The notes: generated from the sequence alone by a model not told the origin. Counted from the first letter of the stretch, positions 52,368 through 63,248 are shown. The stretch is DNA of 64,000 bases from Caulobacter sp. (GCA_030683005.1 JAUXMY010000003.1:1-64000), one strand, 5' to 3'. A program made the numbers and translations.

Positions 52368-53750
52368 ATGAAGGACGCGCAGAGCAAGACCCCGCCGCGG
52401 TTGCACCCGCGTTCCTTCGCCATCCTTTTCGCGGTCTCGGTCGTTGTGGCGATCGGCAACACCGGCCTCATGTCGATCCTGCCGGCCATCGGGCGGGAGA
52501 TCGACATCCCCGACGCCTATATGGCGGCGATCTTCTCCCTGTCGGCCCTGCTGTGGGCGGTGATGTCGCCGATCTGGGCGCGGGAGTCGGACAAGCGCGG
52601 GCGCAAGCCGCTGATCATGCTGGGCCTGGCCGGCTTCGCCATCTCGATGGTGTGCTGCGGCCTGGTGGTGACGGCGGGCCTCTATCACCTGGCGCCCTGG
52701 TACGTGATCTTCGTGATCTTCCTGCTGGCCCGGGCGCTGTTCGGCCTGATCGGCTCGGCCTCCAACCCGGCCACCCAGGCCTATGTCGCCGAGCGGACCA
52801 GCCGCTCGGAACGCACCCAGCAGATGGCCAGCCTGGCCGGGGCCTTCGGCCTGGGCACCGTGGTCGGGCCGTTCCTGGCGCCGCTGTTCATCCTGCCGTT
52901 CGTGACCCTGGCCGGGCCGCTCTTCTCCTTCTCCCTGTTGTCGGCCGCCATGCTGTTCGTGGTCTGGCGATACCTGCCGGAGGTGCAGCGCCCCCGGGAC
53001 AGCAGACCCTTCCCGTCGGCCGGCGAGAAAGGCTTCAGCGCCGCGCTGGCGTGGATCGGCACGATCATTGCGCAGGTGCGTCATCCGGTCCGGCTGGCCG
53101 CACAGGTCAGGGAAACGGCCCGCGGGTCGGTGCTGTTTCCCTTCCTGCTCTACGGATTTCTCGTCGCCACCTGCCAGACGGCCCAGGGCTACACCCTGGG
53201 CTTCATGATCATCGACAGGCTGGAACTGACGCCGATCAAGGCGCTGGGCTTCATCTCGGTGGCCATGGCCGCCGGGGCGATGGCCGGGCTGCTGGCCCAG
53301 TGGGGCCTGATCCGCATCTTCAACATGGGCCCCAAGGCGCTGCTGCGCTGGGGCGTGGCGCTGGCGTGCCTCGGCAACCTGATCACCGTGTTCGCGCCCG
53401 ACTACTGGACGGTCGTGGCGGGCTACGCCATCTCCGCCCTCGGCTACGGCTTCGCGCGGCCGGGCTTCACCGCCGGCGCCTCCCTGGCCGTCAAGATGCA
53501 GGACCAGGCCAAGGCCGCCGGCTACATCGCCGCGGTGAACGGTCTGAACGTGATCATCGCGCCGCTGTTCGTGGGCCTCTACCAGGCCGTGACCTGGGCG
53601 CCCTTCCTGCTGAACGCGGCCATCCTGGCCGGCCTGCTGGTCTTCGCCTTCCGGAACAAGGTCCTGCGCGAGGCCGGCGAGCGCGGCGAGGATGATGATG
53701 ACGACGCCACCCTCGCCCTGCTCGAGCGCAGCGACGAGGGCGGGGTCTAG
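52368..53750 (+). CDS. MFS transporter
   Basis: A 460-residue transporter with about 12 membrane helices. The loop after helix 2 is WARESDKRGRKPLI, the classical MFS motif A (G-x3-D-R-x-G-R-R/K), and ARALFGLIGSASNPATQAY is motif-like in helix 4-5. The C-terminal end is an aspartate-rich cytoplasmic tail. Substrate unknown. Divergent from motA. Confidence 0.9.
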   Translation: MKDAQSKTPPRLHPRSFAILFAVSVVVAIGNTGLMSILPAIGREIDIPDAYMAAIFSLSALLWAVMSPIWARESDKRGRKPLIMLGLAGFAISMVCCGLVVTAGLYHLAPWYVIFVIFLLARALFGLIGSASNPATQAYVAERTSRSERTQQMASLAGAFGLGTVVGPFLAPLFILPFVTLAGPLFSFSLLSAAMLFVVWRYLPEVQRPRDSRPFPSAGEKGFSAALAWIGTIIAQVRHPVRLAAQVRETARGSVLFPFLLYGFLVATCQTAQGYTLGFMIIDRLELTPIKALGFISVAMAAGAMAGLLAQWGLIRIFNMGPKALLRWGVALACLGNLITVFAPDYWTVVAGYAISALGYGFARPGFTAGASLAVKMQDQAKAAGYIAAVNGLNVIIAPLFVGLYQAVTWAPFLLNAAILAGLLVFAFRNKVLREAGERGEDDDDDATLALLERSDEGGV

Positions 53751-55021
53751 ATCCCCGCCTCGGCCCTCAGCCGCCGGACCATGTCCGTAGACAGGTAGCC
53801 GTCGGCCGGCAGGCCGCGGGACTTCTGCCAGCCGCGCAGCGCGGATCGGGTGTTGACGCCGATCACGCCGTCCGGCGCCCCCGGATCGAAGCCGAGCCTG
53901 GCCAGCGCCGACTGCGCCGCCTTGCGGTCGTCCAGCGACAACGGCGCCTCGTAGGGCCAGGGCCGCACCAGCTGGCCGCCGCCCGAGAAGCCCTCCGCCA
54001 GCGTGCCGACGCCGAGCGCATAGGCCGTTGAGTTGTTGTAGCGCCGGATGGCCATGTGGTTGGGGAAGGTCAGGAACAGCGGTCCCGCCGCCCCGGCCGG
54101 CGCGATCAACGTGGTCTGCGCCGCCCGGTCCGCCGCGCTCCAGGGCAGCCCGTCGGCGCGTCGCACGCCGCGGCTCGCCCAGCCGTCCGGCGTATCCTTC
54201 AACGTCTCGACGACCGAGTAGTCGAAGCCATCCGGCGCGATGACCTCGCGGTGCCAGCTCTCGCCGCGCTTCCAGTTGGCCCGGGCCATGTAGTTGCCGG
54301 TCGAGAACAGGGCGTCGGCGGTCGAGCCCCAGATGTCGCGCTTGCCGTCGCCGTCGCCGTCCACGGCGGTGGACAGATAGACCGACGGCAGGAACTGGGT
54401 CTGGCCCATAGCGCCGGCCCAGCTGCCGCGCAGGCGCGTGCGCGGCGCCTCGCCCGAGCCGATGATCTTCAGCGCCGCGATCAGCTCGCCCTCGGCCCAG
54501 TCGCGGCGACGGCCGTGCGCGGCCAGGGTGGCGAGCGACCGGACCACGTCCATGTCGCCCTGGATCTTGCCGAACGCCGACTCCAGCGCCCAGATCGCCA
54601 GCACGATGTCGCGCGGGACGCCGTAGCGGGACTCGATCTGGCCCAGCCAAGGCAGACTGTCGCGGAACCGGCGGCCCTGGGCCAGGCGGTCGGCCGTGGC
54701 CACGCCCTTCACATAGTCGCCGATCGGCTTGGAGAATTCGGGCTGGCGACTGTCGGCCGACTCGGCCCGGGTGTCGGGCGTCAGGCCGGCCAGTTCGCGG
54801 TCCAGAACGGCGGCGGGGACGCCGGCGGCGCGGGCCCGGCCGTAGAAGCCGCTGAGCCAGCTGTCGAAGTTGGGATCGCCCGAGGTTCCGGCCGGTCCGG
54901 TCGAGACCGGCGTCGGCGCGGGCGCGGGTCCGGGAACCGGCGTCATCACGGCCGGGGTTGGCGTCAGCGACGGGTCAGCGCAGCCGGCCAGGGTCAGAAC
55001 GATGAATGAGCGACGGTCCAT
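53747..55021 (-). CDS. Lytic murein transglycosylase (MltB-type) with peptidoglycan-binding domain
   Basis: A 424-residue lipoprotein: signal with lipobox LAGC (Cys 14), a proline-rich linker, then a MltB-type lytic transglycosylase domain (ALESAFGKIQGDMDVVRSLATLA, where the Glu near 150 is catalytic; GAMGQTQFLPSVYL). The last about 65 residues are a PG_binding_1 domain (ALARLGFDPGAPDGVIGVNT). It cuts peptidoglycan to 1,6-anhydro products in the periplasm. Convergent with the MFS gene, four-base overlap. Confidence 0.94.
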   Translation of the reverse strand: MDRRSFIVLTLAGCADPSLTPTPAVMTPVPGPAPAPTPVSTGPAGTSGDPNFDSWLSGFYGRARAAGVPAAVLDRELAGLTPDTRAESADSRQPEFSKPIGDYVKGVATADRLAQGRRFRDSLPWLGQIESRYGVPRDIVLAIWALESAFGKIQGDMDVVRSLATLAAHGRRRDWAEGELIAALKIIGSGEAPRTRLRGSWAGAMGQTQFLPSVYLSTAVDGDGDGKRDIWGSTADALFSTGNYMARANWKRGESWHREVIAPDGFDYSVVETLKDTPDGWASRGVRRADGLPWSAADRAAQTTLIAPAGAAGPLFLTFPNHMAIRRYNNSTAYALGVGTLAEGFSGGGQLVRPWPYEAPLSLDDRKAAQSALARLGFDPGAPDGVIGVNTRSALRGWQKSRGLPADGYLSTDMVRRLRAEAGI

Positions 55022-55121
55022 GGAAGGCAGCCTAGACGCCGTTGGCCGGCGCGCTCAATCACAAGCCCGCGAAAATCGTTAAGCGCAAAGGTGTTCGCCC
55101 CTCGCGCAAGCGCGCCCGACG

Positions 55122-55150
55122 TTGACTCCTTCGCCGCCGCCCCCTATAGC
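55122..55150 (+). promoter_or_regulatory. Putative sigma-70 promoter of rpmJ
   Basis: TTGACT (55122-55127), 17-base spacer, TATAGC (55145-55150). Near-consensus, 79 bases before rpmJ. Confidence 0.6.
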
Positions 55151-55228
55151 CGCCCGCTCTGGAAACATCCGGGTCGCACGGACGCCGTCTTCGCGTTCGA
55201 GCCGCCCCGCAAACGGTAGACTAGGGTC

Positions 55229-55354
55229 ATGAAGGTCAGAAGCTCGCTGAAGTCGCTGAAGAACCGCCACCGCGACTGCAAGCTCGTGCGTCGCAAGGGC
55301 ATTCTGTACGTGATCAACAAGACCGACCCGCGCTTCAAGGCGAAGCAGGGCTAG
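55229..55354 (+). CDS. rpmJ: 50S ribosomal protein bL36
   Basis: A 41-residue basic protein, [20 protein letters not shown] followed by [20 protein letters not shown]. This is the longer, zinc-less form of bL36 with one cysteine, as usual in alphaproteobacteria. A strong promoter lies upstream. Confidence 0.96.
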   Translation: MKVRSSLKSLKNRHRDCKLVRRKGILYVINKTDPRFKAKQG

Positions 55355-55360
55355 TCACCT

Positions 55361-55990
55361 GTGCGCGCGCCCCGGGCTCTGCTCTGGGACGTCGGCAATG
55401 TGATCGTGGGCTGGAGCCCGCGACGGCTTTATGAAAAGCTCTTCGAGGAACCGGCCGCCTGCGACCGGTTCCTTTCGTCTGTCTGCACCCTGGACTGGCA
55501 CATCGAACATGATCGCGGCGTCAGCTTCGCCGACAACGCCGCGGCGCTGATCACGCGGCATCCCGAGCATGAGGCCCATATCCGCGCCTGGGGCGACCGG
55601 TTCCTGGACATGGTGGGCCCGGTGATCGCCGAGACCGAGGACGCCATGCACGCCCTGGCGGCGCGCGGCGTTCCCCAGTACGGCCTGACCAACATGCCGT
55701 CGGAGGCCTGGCCGGCCGTGCGGGCCCTGTCGCCGGCCTTTGCGCTGCTGGCCGACACCATCGTCTCGGGCGACGAGCGCCTGGTGAAGCCCGATCCGGC
55801 CCTCTACGCCGTGGTGCTGGCCCGCACGGGGCTGGAGCCGGCCGACCTGCTGTTCGTCGACGACTCGGCCGCCAACATCGATGCCGCGCGCGCTCTGGGC
55901 TTCCATGTCCACAGGTTCGAGGACCCGGCGGCCCTCTGGCCGACCCTGATCGGCCACGGACTGCTTGAGGCCGGGGCCGCCGAGGGGTAG
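55361..55990 (+). CDS. HAD-superfamily hydrolase (subfamily IA)
   Basis: A 209-residue protein. The nucleophile motif is LLWDVGNVIVGW, in which the second Asp of the usual DxD is replaced by glycine-asparagine, as in YihX-like phosphatases. YGLTNMPSEAWP (motif II), LVKPDPALY (motif III Lys) and LFVDDSAANIDAARALGF (motif IV) follow. The substrate is a small phosphate ester, unidentified. It starts with GTG seven bases after rpmJ, so they may be co-transcribed. Confidence 0.88.
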   Translation: MRAPRALLWDVGNVIVGWSPRRLYEKLFEEPAACDRFLSSVCTLDWHIEHDRGVSFADNAAALITRHPEHEAHIRAWGDRFLDMVGPVIAETEDAMHALAARGVPQYGLTNMPSEAWPAVRALSPAFALLADTIVSGDERLVKPDPALYAVVLARTGLEPADLLFVDDSAANIDAARALGFHVHRFEDPAALWPTLIGHGLLEAGAAEG

Positions 55991-56035
55991 ACCCTCGGCC
56001 TTCCCGATCCTCCCGACCTGTGAGAGCCTGTCCCC

Positions 56036-56302
56036 ATGGCCGACGACGCCAATCCGATTGAAGTCCTCAACACCACCGCCCAGGGCCAGCTGAAGAGCAT
56101 CCTGGAGCGGATCGAACGCCTGGAAGAGGACAAGGCCGGCGTCATGGCCGACCTCAAGGAAGTCTACGCCGAGGCCAAGGGCAACGGCTTCGACGTCAAG
56201 ATCATCCGCAAGGTCGTGCGCCTGCGGAAGACCGACCGGGCCAAGCGGCAGGAAGAAGAGGCGCTGATCGACCTCTACATGTCCGCCATCGGGGAAATTT
56301 GA
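56036..56302 (+). CDS. gapR: Nucleoid-associated protein GapR (DUF2312)
   Basis: An 88-residue protein with the DUF2312 pattern: TAQGQLKSILERIERLEEDKAGVMADLKEVYAEAK, then NGFDVKIIRKVVRLRK and an EALIDLYMSAIGEI end. Caulobacter GapR forms rings around overtwisted, AT-rich DNA ahead of replication and transcription and helps topoisomerases. Both coiled-coil and tetramer regions are intact. It overlaps the next gene by four bases. Confidence 0.95.
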   Translation: MADDANPIEVLNTTAQGQLKSILERIERLEEDKAGVMADLKEVYAEAKGNGFDVKIIRKVVRLRKTDRAKRQEEEALIDLYMSAIGEI

Positions 56303-56616
56303 AGCGCAAGGCGCCAGATCTGAAAGCGCAGGCCAAACGGGCCGCGCTGAACGCCCTGAAACGCGCCCGCCGCTCGGCCGACAAGCTGGGCGTCGAGCTG
56401 TCCGAATGGGAAGGCGAGTTCCTCGGCTCGGTCGAGGACCGCCTCAAGACCTACGGCCGCGCCTTCGGAGATCCCGAGAAGGGCGCGGCCGGCCAGGCCC
56501 TGTCGATGCTGCAGGCGGTGAAGCTCAAGGAGATCACCGCCAAGGCCAAGGGCGAGAAGAAGACCCTCCAGCGCAAGCCGTTCAAGCGGCGTTCGGGCGG
56601 CGGCGGCGGAGAGTGA
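56299..56616 (+). CDS. Small basic protein downstream of gapR
   Basis: A 105-residue protein starting with TTG at 56299 (overlapping the gapR stop): a lysine/arginine-rich helical N-terminus (KRKAPDLKAQAKRAALNAL), a central ELSEWEGEFLGSVEDRLKTYGRAF and a basic glycine-rich tail. The coupling to gapR and the charge suggest nucleic-acid binding. I do not recognise the family. Confidence 0.7.
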   Translation: MKRKAPDLKAQAKRAALNALKRARRSADKLGVELSEWEGEFLGSVEDRLKTYGRAFGDPEKGAAGQALSMLQAVKLKEITAKAKGEKKTLQRKPFKRRSGGGGGE

Positions 56617-56641
56617 CAGGTACGCTTTCCACCCCCCGCGA

Positions 56642-56805
56642 TCCTCTCCCGCAGGGAGAGGGGGACCACCCGAAGGGTGGTGGAGCGGGTCGCCATCAGG
56701 AGCGGCGGGGAGCGCCCGCAAGCGCTTGGGCAATCGTTTCAGACACCCTGCACCTGACCCTCACCACCATGCTTCGCATGGTCCCCCTCTCCCGGTGGGA
56801 GAGGA
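56642..56805. repeat. 50-base inverted repeat reaching into the RNase T2 gene
   Basis: Left arm 56642-56691 and right arm 56756-56805 are reverse complements at 42 of 50 positions (core GGGAGAGGGGGACCA). Each arm contains its own smaller hairpin. The type (CTCTCCC...GGGAGAG) is common as an intergenic repeat in proteobacteria. The RNase T2 start codon lies inside the right arm. Confidence 0.8.
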
Positions 56806-57512
56806 CCGCTCCGATCGCCGGCGTTGTCGCGCTGGGGCTGCTGTCCAGCTGCGCCGCGCCCGCCGCGAACCAGCGCCCCGCACCCACCTGCGCCCTGCCC
56901 GCGACCATCGCCACAGCCCCGAGCTACACGCCGCCCACCGACGAAGTCGTCGCCGACGAGCCGACGGCGCTCTACATGCTGGCCCTGACCTGGGCGCCGG
57001 AGGAGTGCCGCGCCCAGGCCGGCGACCCGGACTACGTCACCCAGTGTCGGGACAACGATTTCGGCTTCGTCCTCCACGGTCTGTGGCCCAACGGCGCGGC
57101 GCGGCGACACCCCCGCTACTGCGGACCGGCCCCGCAGATCAGCCCCGCCACCGTGCGCCGCCACAGCTGCATGACGCCCTCGCCGACCATGCTGCAGCAT
57201 GAGTGGGCCGCGCACGGGACCTGCGGCTGGTCGACGCCCGAAGCCTATTTCGAACAGGCGGCGGACCTGTGGGACGACGTCCGGCAACCGGTGCTGTCCT
57301 CGGGCTCCATGACCGCCGGCGCGGTGCGCGACGCCTTCGTCGCCGCCAATCCCTGGATGAAGCGCGAGGGGATCTACATCAAGACGGTCGAGGGTGACCG
57401 GCTGATGGACGTGCGGGTCTGCTACGACCTTGCGTACCGGCCGACGGCCTGCCCCTCGATCGGCGCGCCGGACCGGGTGGTGCTGACGATCACGCCCCGT
57501 CGGGCGGGTTAG
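56769..57512 (+). CDS. Ribonuclease T2 family protein, putative lipoprotein
   Basis: A 247-residue enzyme with both catalytic segments of the T2 family: CAS I GFVLHGLWPNG (His near 107) and CAS II HEWAAHGTCGW (Glu/His near 150). It should cleave single-stranded RNA via a 2',3'-cyclic phosphate in the envelope or outside. The signal sequence ends in a lipobox-like LLSSC. The first about 12 residues (MLRMVPLSRWER) are encoded by an intergenic repeat. ATG at 56769 or 56778. Confidence 0.88.
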   Translation: MLRMVPLSRWERTAPIAGVVALGLLSSCAAPAANQRPAPTCALPATIATAPSYTPPTDEVVADEPTALYMLALTWAPEECRAQAGDPDYVTQCRDNDFGFVLHGLWPNGAARRHPRYCGPAPQISPATVRRHSCMTPSPTMLQHEWAAHGTCGWSTPEAYFEQAADLWDDVRQPVLSSGSMTAGAVRDAFVAANPWMKREGIYIKTVEGDRLMDVRVCYDLAYRPTACPSIGAPDRVVLTITPRRAG

Positions 57513-57607
57513 GCACTTTCATTAAGGTCGATGTGCGAGGGTGTGCTCGGGGCAAAACGCCCTGCGGTCGCCGAATGCGGCCGTTCCTCGAAACGGACTC
57601 TGTCGTC

Positions 57608-58435
57608 ATGTCGCTGAACAGCGTCAATACGAACGTCGGCGCGATGATCGCCCTGCAGAGCCTGTCGGCGATCAACGGCGAGCTGAACAAGGTGCTGCGC
57701 CGGATCAGCACCGGGCTGAAGGTTTCCAGCGTCAAGGACGACCCCGCCACCTGGGCCATCGCCCAGACCCAGCGCGCCGAGTCGCGCTCCCTCAACTCTG
57801 TCATGGGCTCGCTGCAGCGCGGCCAGTCGATCGTCGATGTCGCCATCTCCGGCGCGGAATCGATCTCCGACCTGCTGATGCAGATGAAGGAGAAGGCGCT
57901 CGCCGCCTCCGACACGACCCTGTCGGCCGCCGACAAGGCGGCGCTGAGCGAGGACTATGTCGCGCTGCGCAAGCAGATCGACCTGGCCGCCGGCAACGCC
58001 ACCTTCGGCGGGATCAGCCTGATCTCGGCGGGGAGCACCGGCAACGTCAAGGCGCTGGCCAACAGCAGCGCCACCTCGACCATCGACATCGACCACATCG
58101 ACCTCTCCACCACCGGCGCGGCGATCAGCGGCACGATGGCCGACCTGACCGGCGTCATCGGCGCCACGGAGCTGGCCGCCATCGACAGCGCCATCCGCAG
58201 CGTGAACGCCGCGGCGGGCAAGTTCGGAACCGGCTCGAAGGCCCTCGACCGCCACCTGACCTTCGTCGGCAAGCAGCAGGACGTCATCGACGCCGGCATC
58301 GGCCGGCTGGTCGATGCGGACCTGGCCAGGGAAAGCGCGCGCCTGACCGCGCTGCAGGTTCAGCAGGAGCTGGCGATCATGGCCCTCGGCATCGCCAACC
58401 GCGCGCCGTCCATGCTGCTGCAGCTGTTCCGCTAG
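57608..58435 (+). CDS. Flagellin
   Basis: A 275-residue filament protein from ATG at 57608. The conserved N-terminal D0/D1 (MSLNSVNTNVGAMIALQSL, then RRISTGLKVSSVKDDPATWAIA) and C-terminal D1/D0 (ADLARESARLTALQVQQELAIMALGIAN) flank a short central domain, the size of Caulobacter flagellins. The last arginine after LLQLF is typical. No chaperone or export gene is adjacent. A clear sigma-54 promoter was not found. Confidence 0.95.
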   Translation: MSLNSVNTNVGAMIALQSLSAINGELNKVLRRISTGLKVSSVKDDPATWAIAQTQRAESRSLNSVMGSLQRGQSIVDVAISGAESISDLLMQMKEKALAASDTTLSAADKAALSEDYVALRKQIDLAAGNATFGGISLISAGSTGNVKALANSSATSTIDIDHIDLSTTGAAISGTMADLTGVIGATELAAIDSAIRSVNAAAGKFGTGSKALDRHLTFVGKQQDVIDAGIGRLVDADLARESARLTALQVQQELAIMALGIANRAPSMLLQLFR

Positions 58436-58442
58436 GGCCGCG

Positions 58443-59474
58443 TCAGCCGATCCAGCGCAGCGCGCGCTGGAACAGGCCGAGGGTCGTGGCGTGGAGGCGG
58501 TCGCCGGTCGCCTTCGGAGCCCGGCCGGCGCAGGCGCGGGCGTGGGTGCCCTCCAGGATGATGCCCAGCTTGTAGCAGGCCAGCACCGCGTACCAGTCGA
58601 GGGTCGACAGGTCGCGCGTGGTGCGCGGGCGGTAGTGTTCGACCAGCTCGTCCGCCGTCGGAAAGCCCGTCCACGGCTGGACGCCGACCGCGCCGGGCGC
58701 CGGGGTCTCGCCCTCCGGCCAGGTGGCCATCAGCCAGCCCAGGTCGAGCAGCGGATCGCCGATGGTGGTCAGCTCCCAGTCGACGATGGCGGCCAGCTCG
58801 CCGCTGTCGTGGCGGTACATGACATTGGCCAGGTGATAGTCGCCGTGGATGATCCCCGGCTGGAAGGTCGAGGGGCGGTGCGCGTCCAGCCAGTCGGCGA
58901 CCCGGTCGACGCCGGGGATTTCGGCCGGGCCGGTCCAGCCGTCGAACTCGCCATAGGAGTCCAGCTGCGCCTTCCAGCGCGCCACCTGACGCTCCAGATA
59001 GTTGTCCGGCTTGCCGAAGCCCTCCAGCCCCAGCGCGCGGTAGTCGAGCGCCCCGAGCGCCGCGATCCCCTCGACCAGCGACAGGCCCATGCGATGGCGA
59101 ATCGCTTCGGACCCCGCATGCAGCGGCGGCAGGCCGGTGGTCGGATTGAAACCGTCGATCGGCTCCATCAGGTAGAAGGCCGCGCCGATGAGCGTCTCGT
59201 CGCCGCAGGCCGCGATCAGGCCCGGATGGGGCACGTCGGTCCCGGCGATGGCGGCCAGCACCCGCGCCTCGCGGCGCATGGTCTCGTTGGAGTTGGCCCG
59301 CAGGTGCGGCGGCGGTCGCCGCAGCACATAGGACCGGCCCGACCGGCTGAACTTCAGCAGGATGTTCTGGGTGCCGCCGGCCAGCAGAACGGCGTCCTCG
59401 AGCGGGCCCGAGCCGAGGCCCTGCCGGTCCATCCAGGCGGCCACCGCCGCCAGATCCACGCCTGCCGTTTCCAT
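58443..59474 (-). CDS. Phosphotransferase family protein (APH/ACAD10-like)
   Basis: A 343-residue kinase-fold protein: AGGTQNILLKF near residue 32, PPPHLRANSNETMRREARVL near 60, the catalytic HGDYHLANVMY near 205 and the metal-binding IVDWELTTIGDPLLDLGW near 225. Members with this form are fused or linked to acyl-CoA dehydrogenases (ACAD10/11) and phosphorylate hydroxyacyl compounds; others resemble aminoglycoside kinases. Substrate uncertain. Confidence 0.9.
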   Translation of the reverse strand: METAGVDLAAVAAWMDRQGLGSGPLEDAVLLAGGTQNILLKFSRSGRSYVLRRPPPHLRANSNETMRREARVLAAIAGTDVPHPGLIAACGDETLIGAAFYLMEPIDGFNPTTGLPPLHAGSEAIRHRMGLSLVEGIAALGALDYRALGLEGFGKPDNYLERQVARWKAQLDSYGEFDGWTGPAEIPGVDRVADWLDAHRPSTFQPGIIHGDYHLANVMYRHDSGELAAIVDWELTTIGDPLLDLGWLMATWPEGETPAPGAVGVQPWTGFPTADELVEHYRPRTTRDLSTLDWYAVLACYKLGIILEGTHARACAGRAPKATGDRLHATTLGLFQRALRWIG

Positions 59475-59542
59475 CCGCGCGCCCTTTCGGCGTCTCGTTC
59501 ACGGCGGAGACTTAGGGCGATTTACGCCGGGGGACGCAAGGG

Positions 59543-59649
59543 TCAGGTGTTGGCGACAGCCGTCCGAGCGGCGACCAGCTTCATGCGGGTCAGCAGGGTG
59601 CGCAGCCGCTCGTCGCGGCTGGGCCTCCACAGGATCGGTTGACGGCGCA

Positions 59650-59650
<1 letters not shown>
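59543..59650 (-). CDS. 35-residue small ORF coupled to tacA
   Basis: ATG at 59650 shares one base with the tacA stop (TGATG). The product (MRRQPILWRPSRDERLRTLL, then TRMKLVAARTAVANT) is basic and helical. Coupling and composition suggest a translated small protein; I do not know the family and cannot exclude a chance frame. Confidence 0.4.
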
Positions 59651-61113
<1,463 letters not shown>

Positions 61114-61238
61114 ATGTAGAGCCCACCGGAACCGGCGAACGCCCGACATGGGGCGCCGCTGCTGTTGATCCGGATTGATACAGGACCGGAGTAAAGACCG
61201 GGTTTCGGAGACCTGAGTCGGGGGTTAACGGCGCCGCC

Positions 61239-63137
61239 TCAGGCGACGTCCGCGATGGTCCCGACAGGGGCCATCACCGCGGCGATCTCGGCGGCCAGTG
61301 CGGCGACCTGGATCGGCTTGGAGACATGTCCGCTGAAGCCGAGCGTTCGATAGTCGCAACGATCACGGGACAGGACATCGGCCGTCACAGCGAGGACCGG
61401 CGCCCCGCGGTTGGGTCCCTGGCTGTCGCGAAGCCGGGACAGGGTCTCGATCCCGCTCATGCCCGGCATGTGGATATCGAGCAGGATCAGGTCAAACGGT
61501 CGGGTTCCGGCGAGGGCCAGCGCCTCGACGCCGCTCCGGGCCGTGCTGGTCTCATGCCCGAAAGCCGCGAGAATCTGGGCAAGGACCGTGAGATTGACCG
61601 CGTTGTCGTCCACGATCAGCAGCGAAAGGCCGGCGACGGGATCGGCGGCCGGCCCGTCGCCCGCCGTCTCGTCGACGACGGTGTCGGCCAGGGCGACCGA
61701 AAGGGTCACATGGAAGGTCGTGCCCGCGCCCACCCGGCTTTCGGCGCTGATCTCTCCGCCCATAAGCTGCAGCAGCTGACGGGAAATCGACAGACCCAGA
61801 CCGGCGCCGCCGTAGGGGCGGGATGTCGACTGGTCGACCTGGGCGAAGCGCTCGAACAGGCCGGGCAGCACCAGCGGGTCGATGCCGATCCCCGTATCGC
61901 GGATGGACAGCCTCAGAACCGCGCGCCCGGCTCCGGCCAGATCCGCATCGGCGACGAGCGTCACGCCGCCGGACTCGGTGAACTTCAGCGCGTTGCCGAT
62001 CAGGTTGAAGAGCACCTGCCGCAGCCGTCGGGCGTCGACACTGACCACCTCCGGCATGGCGTCGGAGATTTCCAGCCGCAGATGAAGGCCCTTCTCCGCC
62101 GCGGCCGGCGACCATAGCGCGATCAGGCTCTCGAACAGCGGGCGGAGCGCCTCAGGGCGCTCGGCGATCTCCATCTTGCCGGCGTCGATCCTGGAGATGT
62201 CGAGAATATCGTTGAGGATCGAAAGCAGAAACTCGCCGCTGTGGATCAGGGTGTCCACCTGTCGGGCCTGTTCGGGCGTGGTGACCGAGCGGCGCAGAAG
62301 CTGGGCCATGCCCAGAACCCCGTTCATCGGCGTACGGATCTCGTGACTCATTGTGGCCAGGAAGCTGGCCTTGGCCTGACCGGCCAGGCGCGCTTCCTCG
62401 CGCGCTGTTTCGGCCGCGGCGCGTTCAGCGCGCAGCCGCTCGATCAGACCGTTGTTCTTCTCGCGGACGGCCGCCCAGTCGCCCAGCAGCCGGAGCGCCG
62501 CCCCCGCCAGCAGCCCCAGCATCGCCGTCACCAGGACCAGCGCCAGGACCAGAGCCGCCGCCTTGAGGGGTGGCAGGACCACCACCGCCATCAGGGCCAG
62601 CCCGCCCAGGACCGGTATCGCCGAAGCCCAGAACACGCCCTTCGACAGGCTGCCCTGGCTGGTGGCGATTCCCAGCAGCATGCAGGCCATGATCGCGGTG
62701 AACAGGATCTCCGCCAGACCGCCAGACGTTGTCGCCAGCACAACCGGCGGGACGATGGCGCAGAGCGAGCGCAGACCGACGCTGACGGCCATCCGCCGTA
62801 TCAGCCAGCCGTCGTCGCGTGTCGACGCCAGGGCCGACAGACGGCGGTAGTGGCGCTGGGCCAGCCAGTCGCCGGTCATGTTGCCCAGAATGGCCGCAAG
62901 GGCGAACCATGGATGGCCGAGCAGCGCGATGACCAGACCAAACGGCAGCGTCAGGACCCACAGGAGACGGACCGGCGTGGTCAGCCCGGCGAGCAGAACC
63001 TCGGCCGCGCCGAGAACGGGCAGGACGCCTTCGTTCTCCTCGATGCGGGACTCGACGAAGCCGGTCCGGGTGACGGTGTTCAGTTCACGCAACACAGTCT
63101 GCTGCCCCTGTTTCCACCCATTGGCGGACGTCGGCAA
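61239..63137 (-). CDS. Hybrid sensor histidine kinase/response regulator
   Basis: A 632-residue inner-membrane kinase. About six membrane helices (55-225), a coiled linker, HisKA with the phospho-histidine in [17 protein letters not shown] near 265, an ATPase domain (QVLFNLIGNALKFTE, DTGIGI, GGAGLGLSI) and a receiver (IVDDNAVNL, LILLDIHMPG, KPIQ). The layout is the same as the broken kinase at 30244. The TTG start at 63137 is tentative; a GTG 14 codons later fits better with family starts. It lies upstream of tacA but is not obviously its partner. Confidence 0.9.
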   Translation of the reverse strand: MPTSANGWKQGQQTVLRELNTVTRTGFVESRIEENEGVLPVLGAAEVLLAGLTTPVRLLWVLTLPFGLVIALLGHPWFALAAILGNMTGDWLAQRHYRRLSALASTRDDGWLIRRMAVSVGLRSLCAIVPPVVLATTSGGLAEILFTAIMACMLLGIATSQGSLSKGVFWASAIPVLGGLALMAVVVLPPLKAAALVLALVLVTAMLGLLAGAALRLLGDWAAVREKNNGLIERLRAERAAAETAREEARLAGQAKASFLATMSHEIRTPMNGVLGMAQLLRRSVTTPEQARQVDTLIHSGEFLLSILNDILDISRIDAGKMEIAERPEALRPLFESLIALWSPAAAEKGLHLRLEISDAMPEVVSVDARRLRQVLFNLIGNALKFTESGGVTLVADADLAGAGRAVLRLSIRDTGIGIDPLVLPGLFERFAQVDQSTSRPYGGAGLGLSISRQLLQLMGGEISAESRVGAGTTFHVTLSVALADTVVDETAGDGPAADPVAGLSLLIVDDNAVNLTVLAQILAAFGHETSTARSGVEALALAGTRPFDLILLDIHMPGMSGIETLSRLRDSQGPNRGAPVLAVTADVLSRDRCDYRTLGFSGHVSKPIQVAALAAEIAAVMAPVGTIADVA

Positions 63138-63248
63138 ACATGGGGCGCCAACGTTAAGACCGTATCACTGCGTTCTCCGACTGGCCTGGGCCTTAACGCA
63201 GGCCGGCCCCCGCGATATCGTGACACCGGTTTCTAATCTTGCGCGCCA

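Noticed and set aside
57510-57608. Sigma-54 promoter for flagellin
   Set aside because: AGGCACTTTCATTAA resembles the -24 element but lacks the GC at -12; other candidates have wrong spacing.
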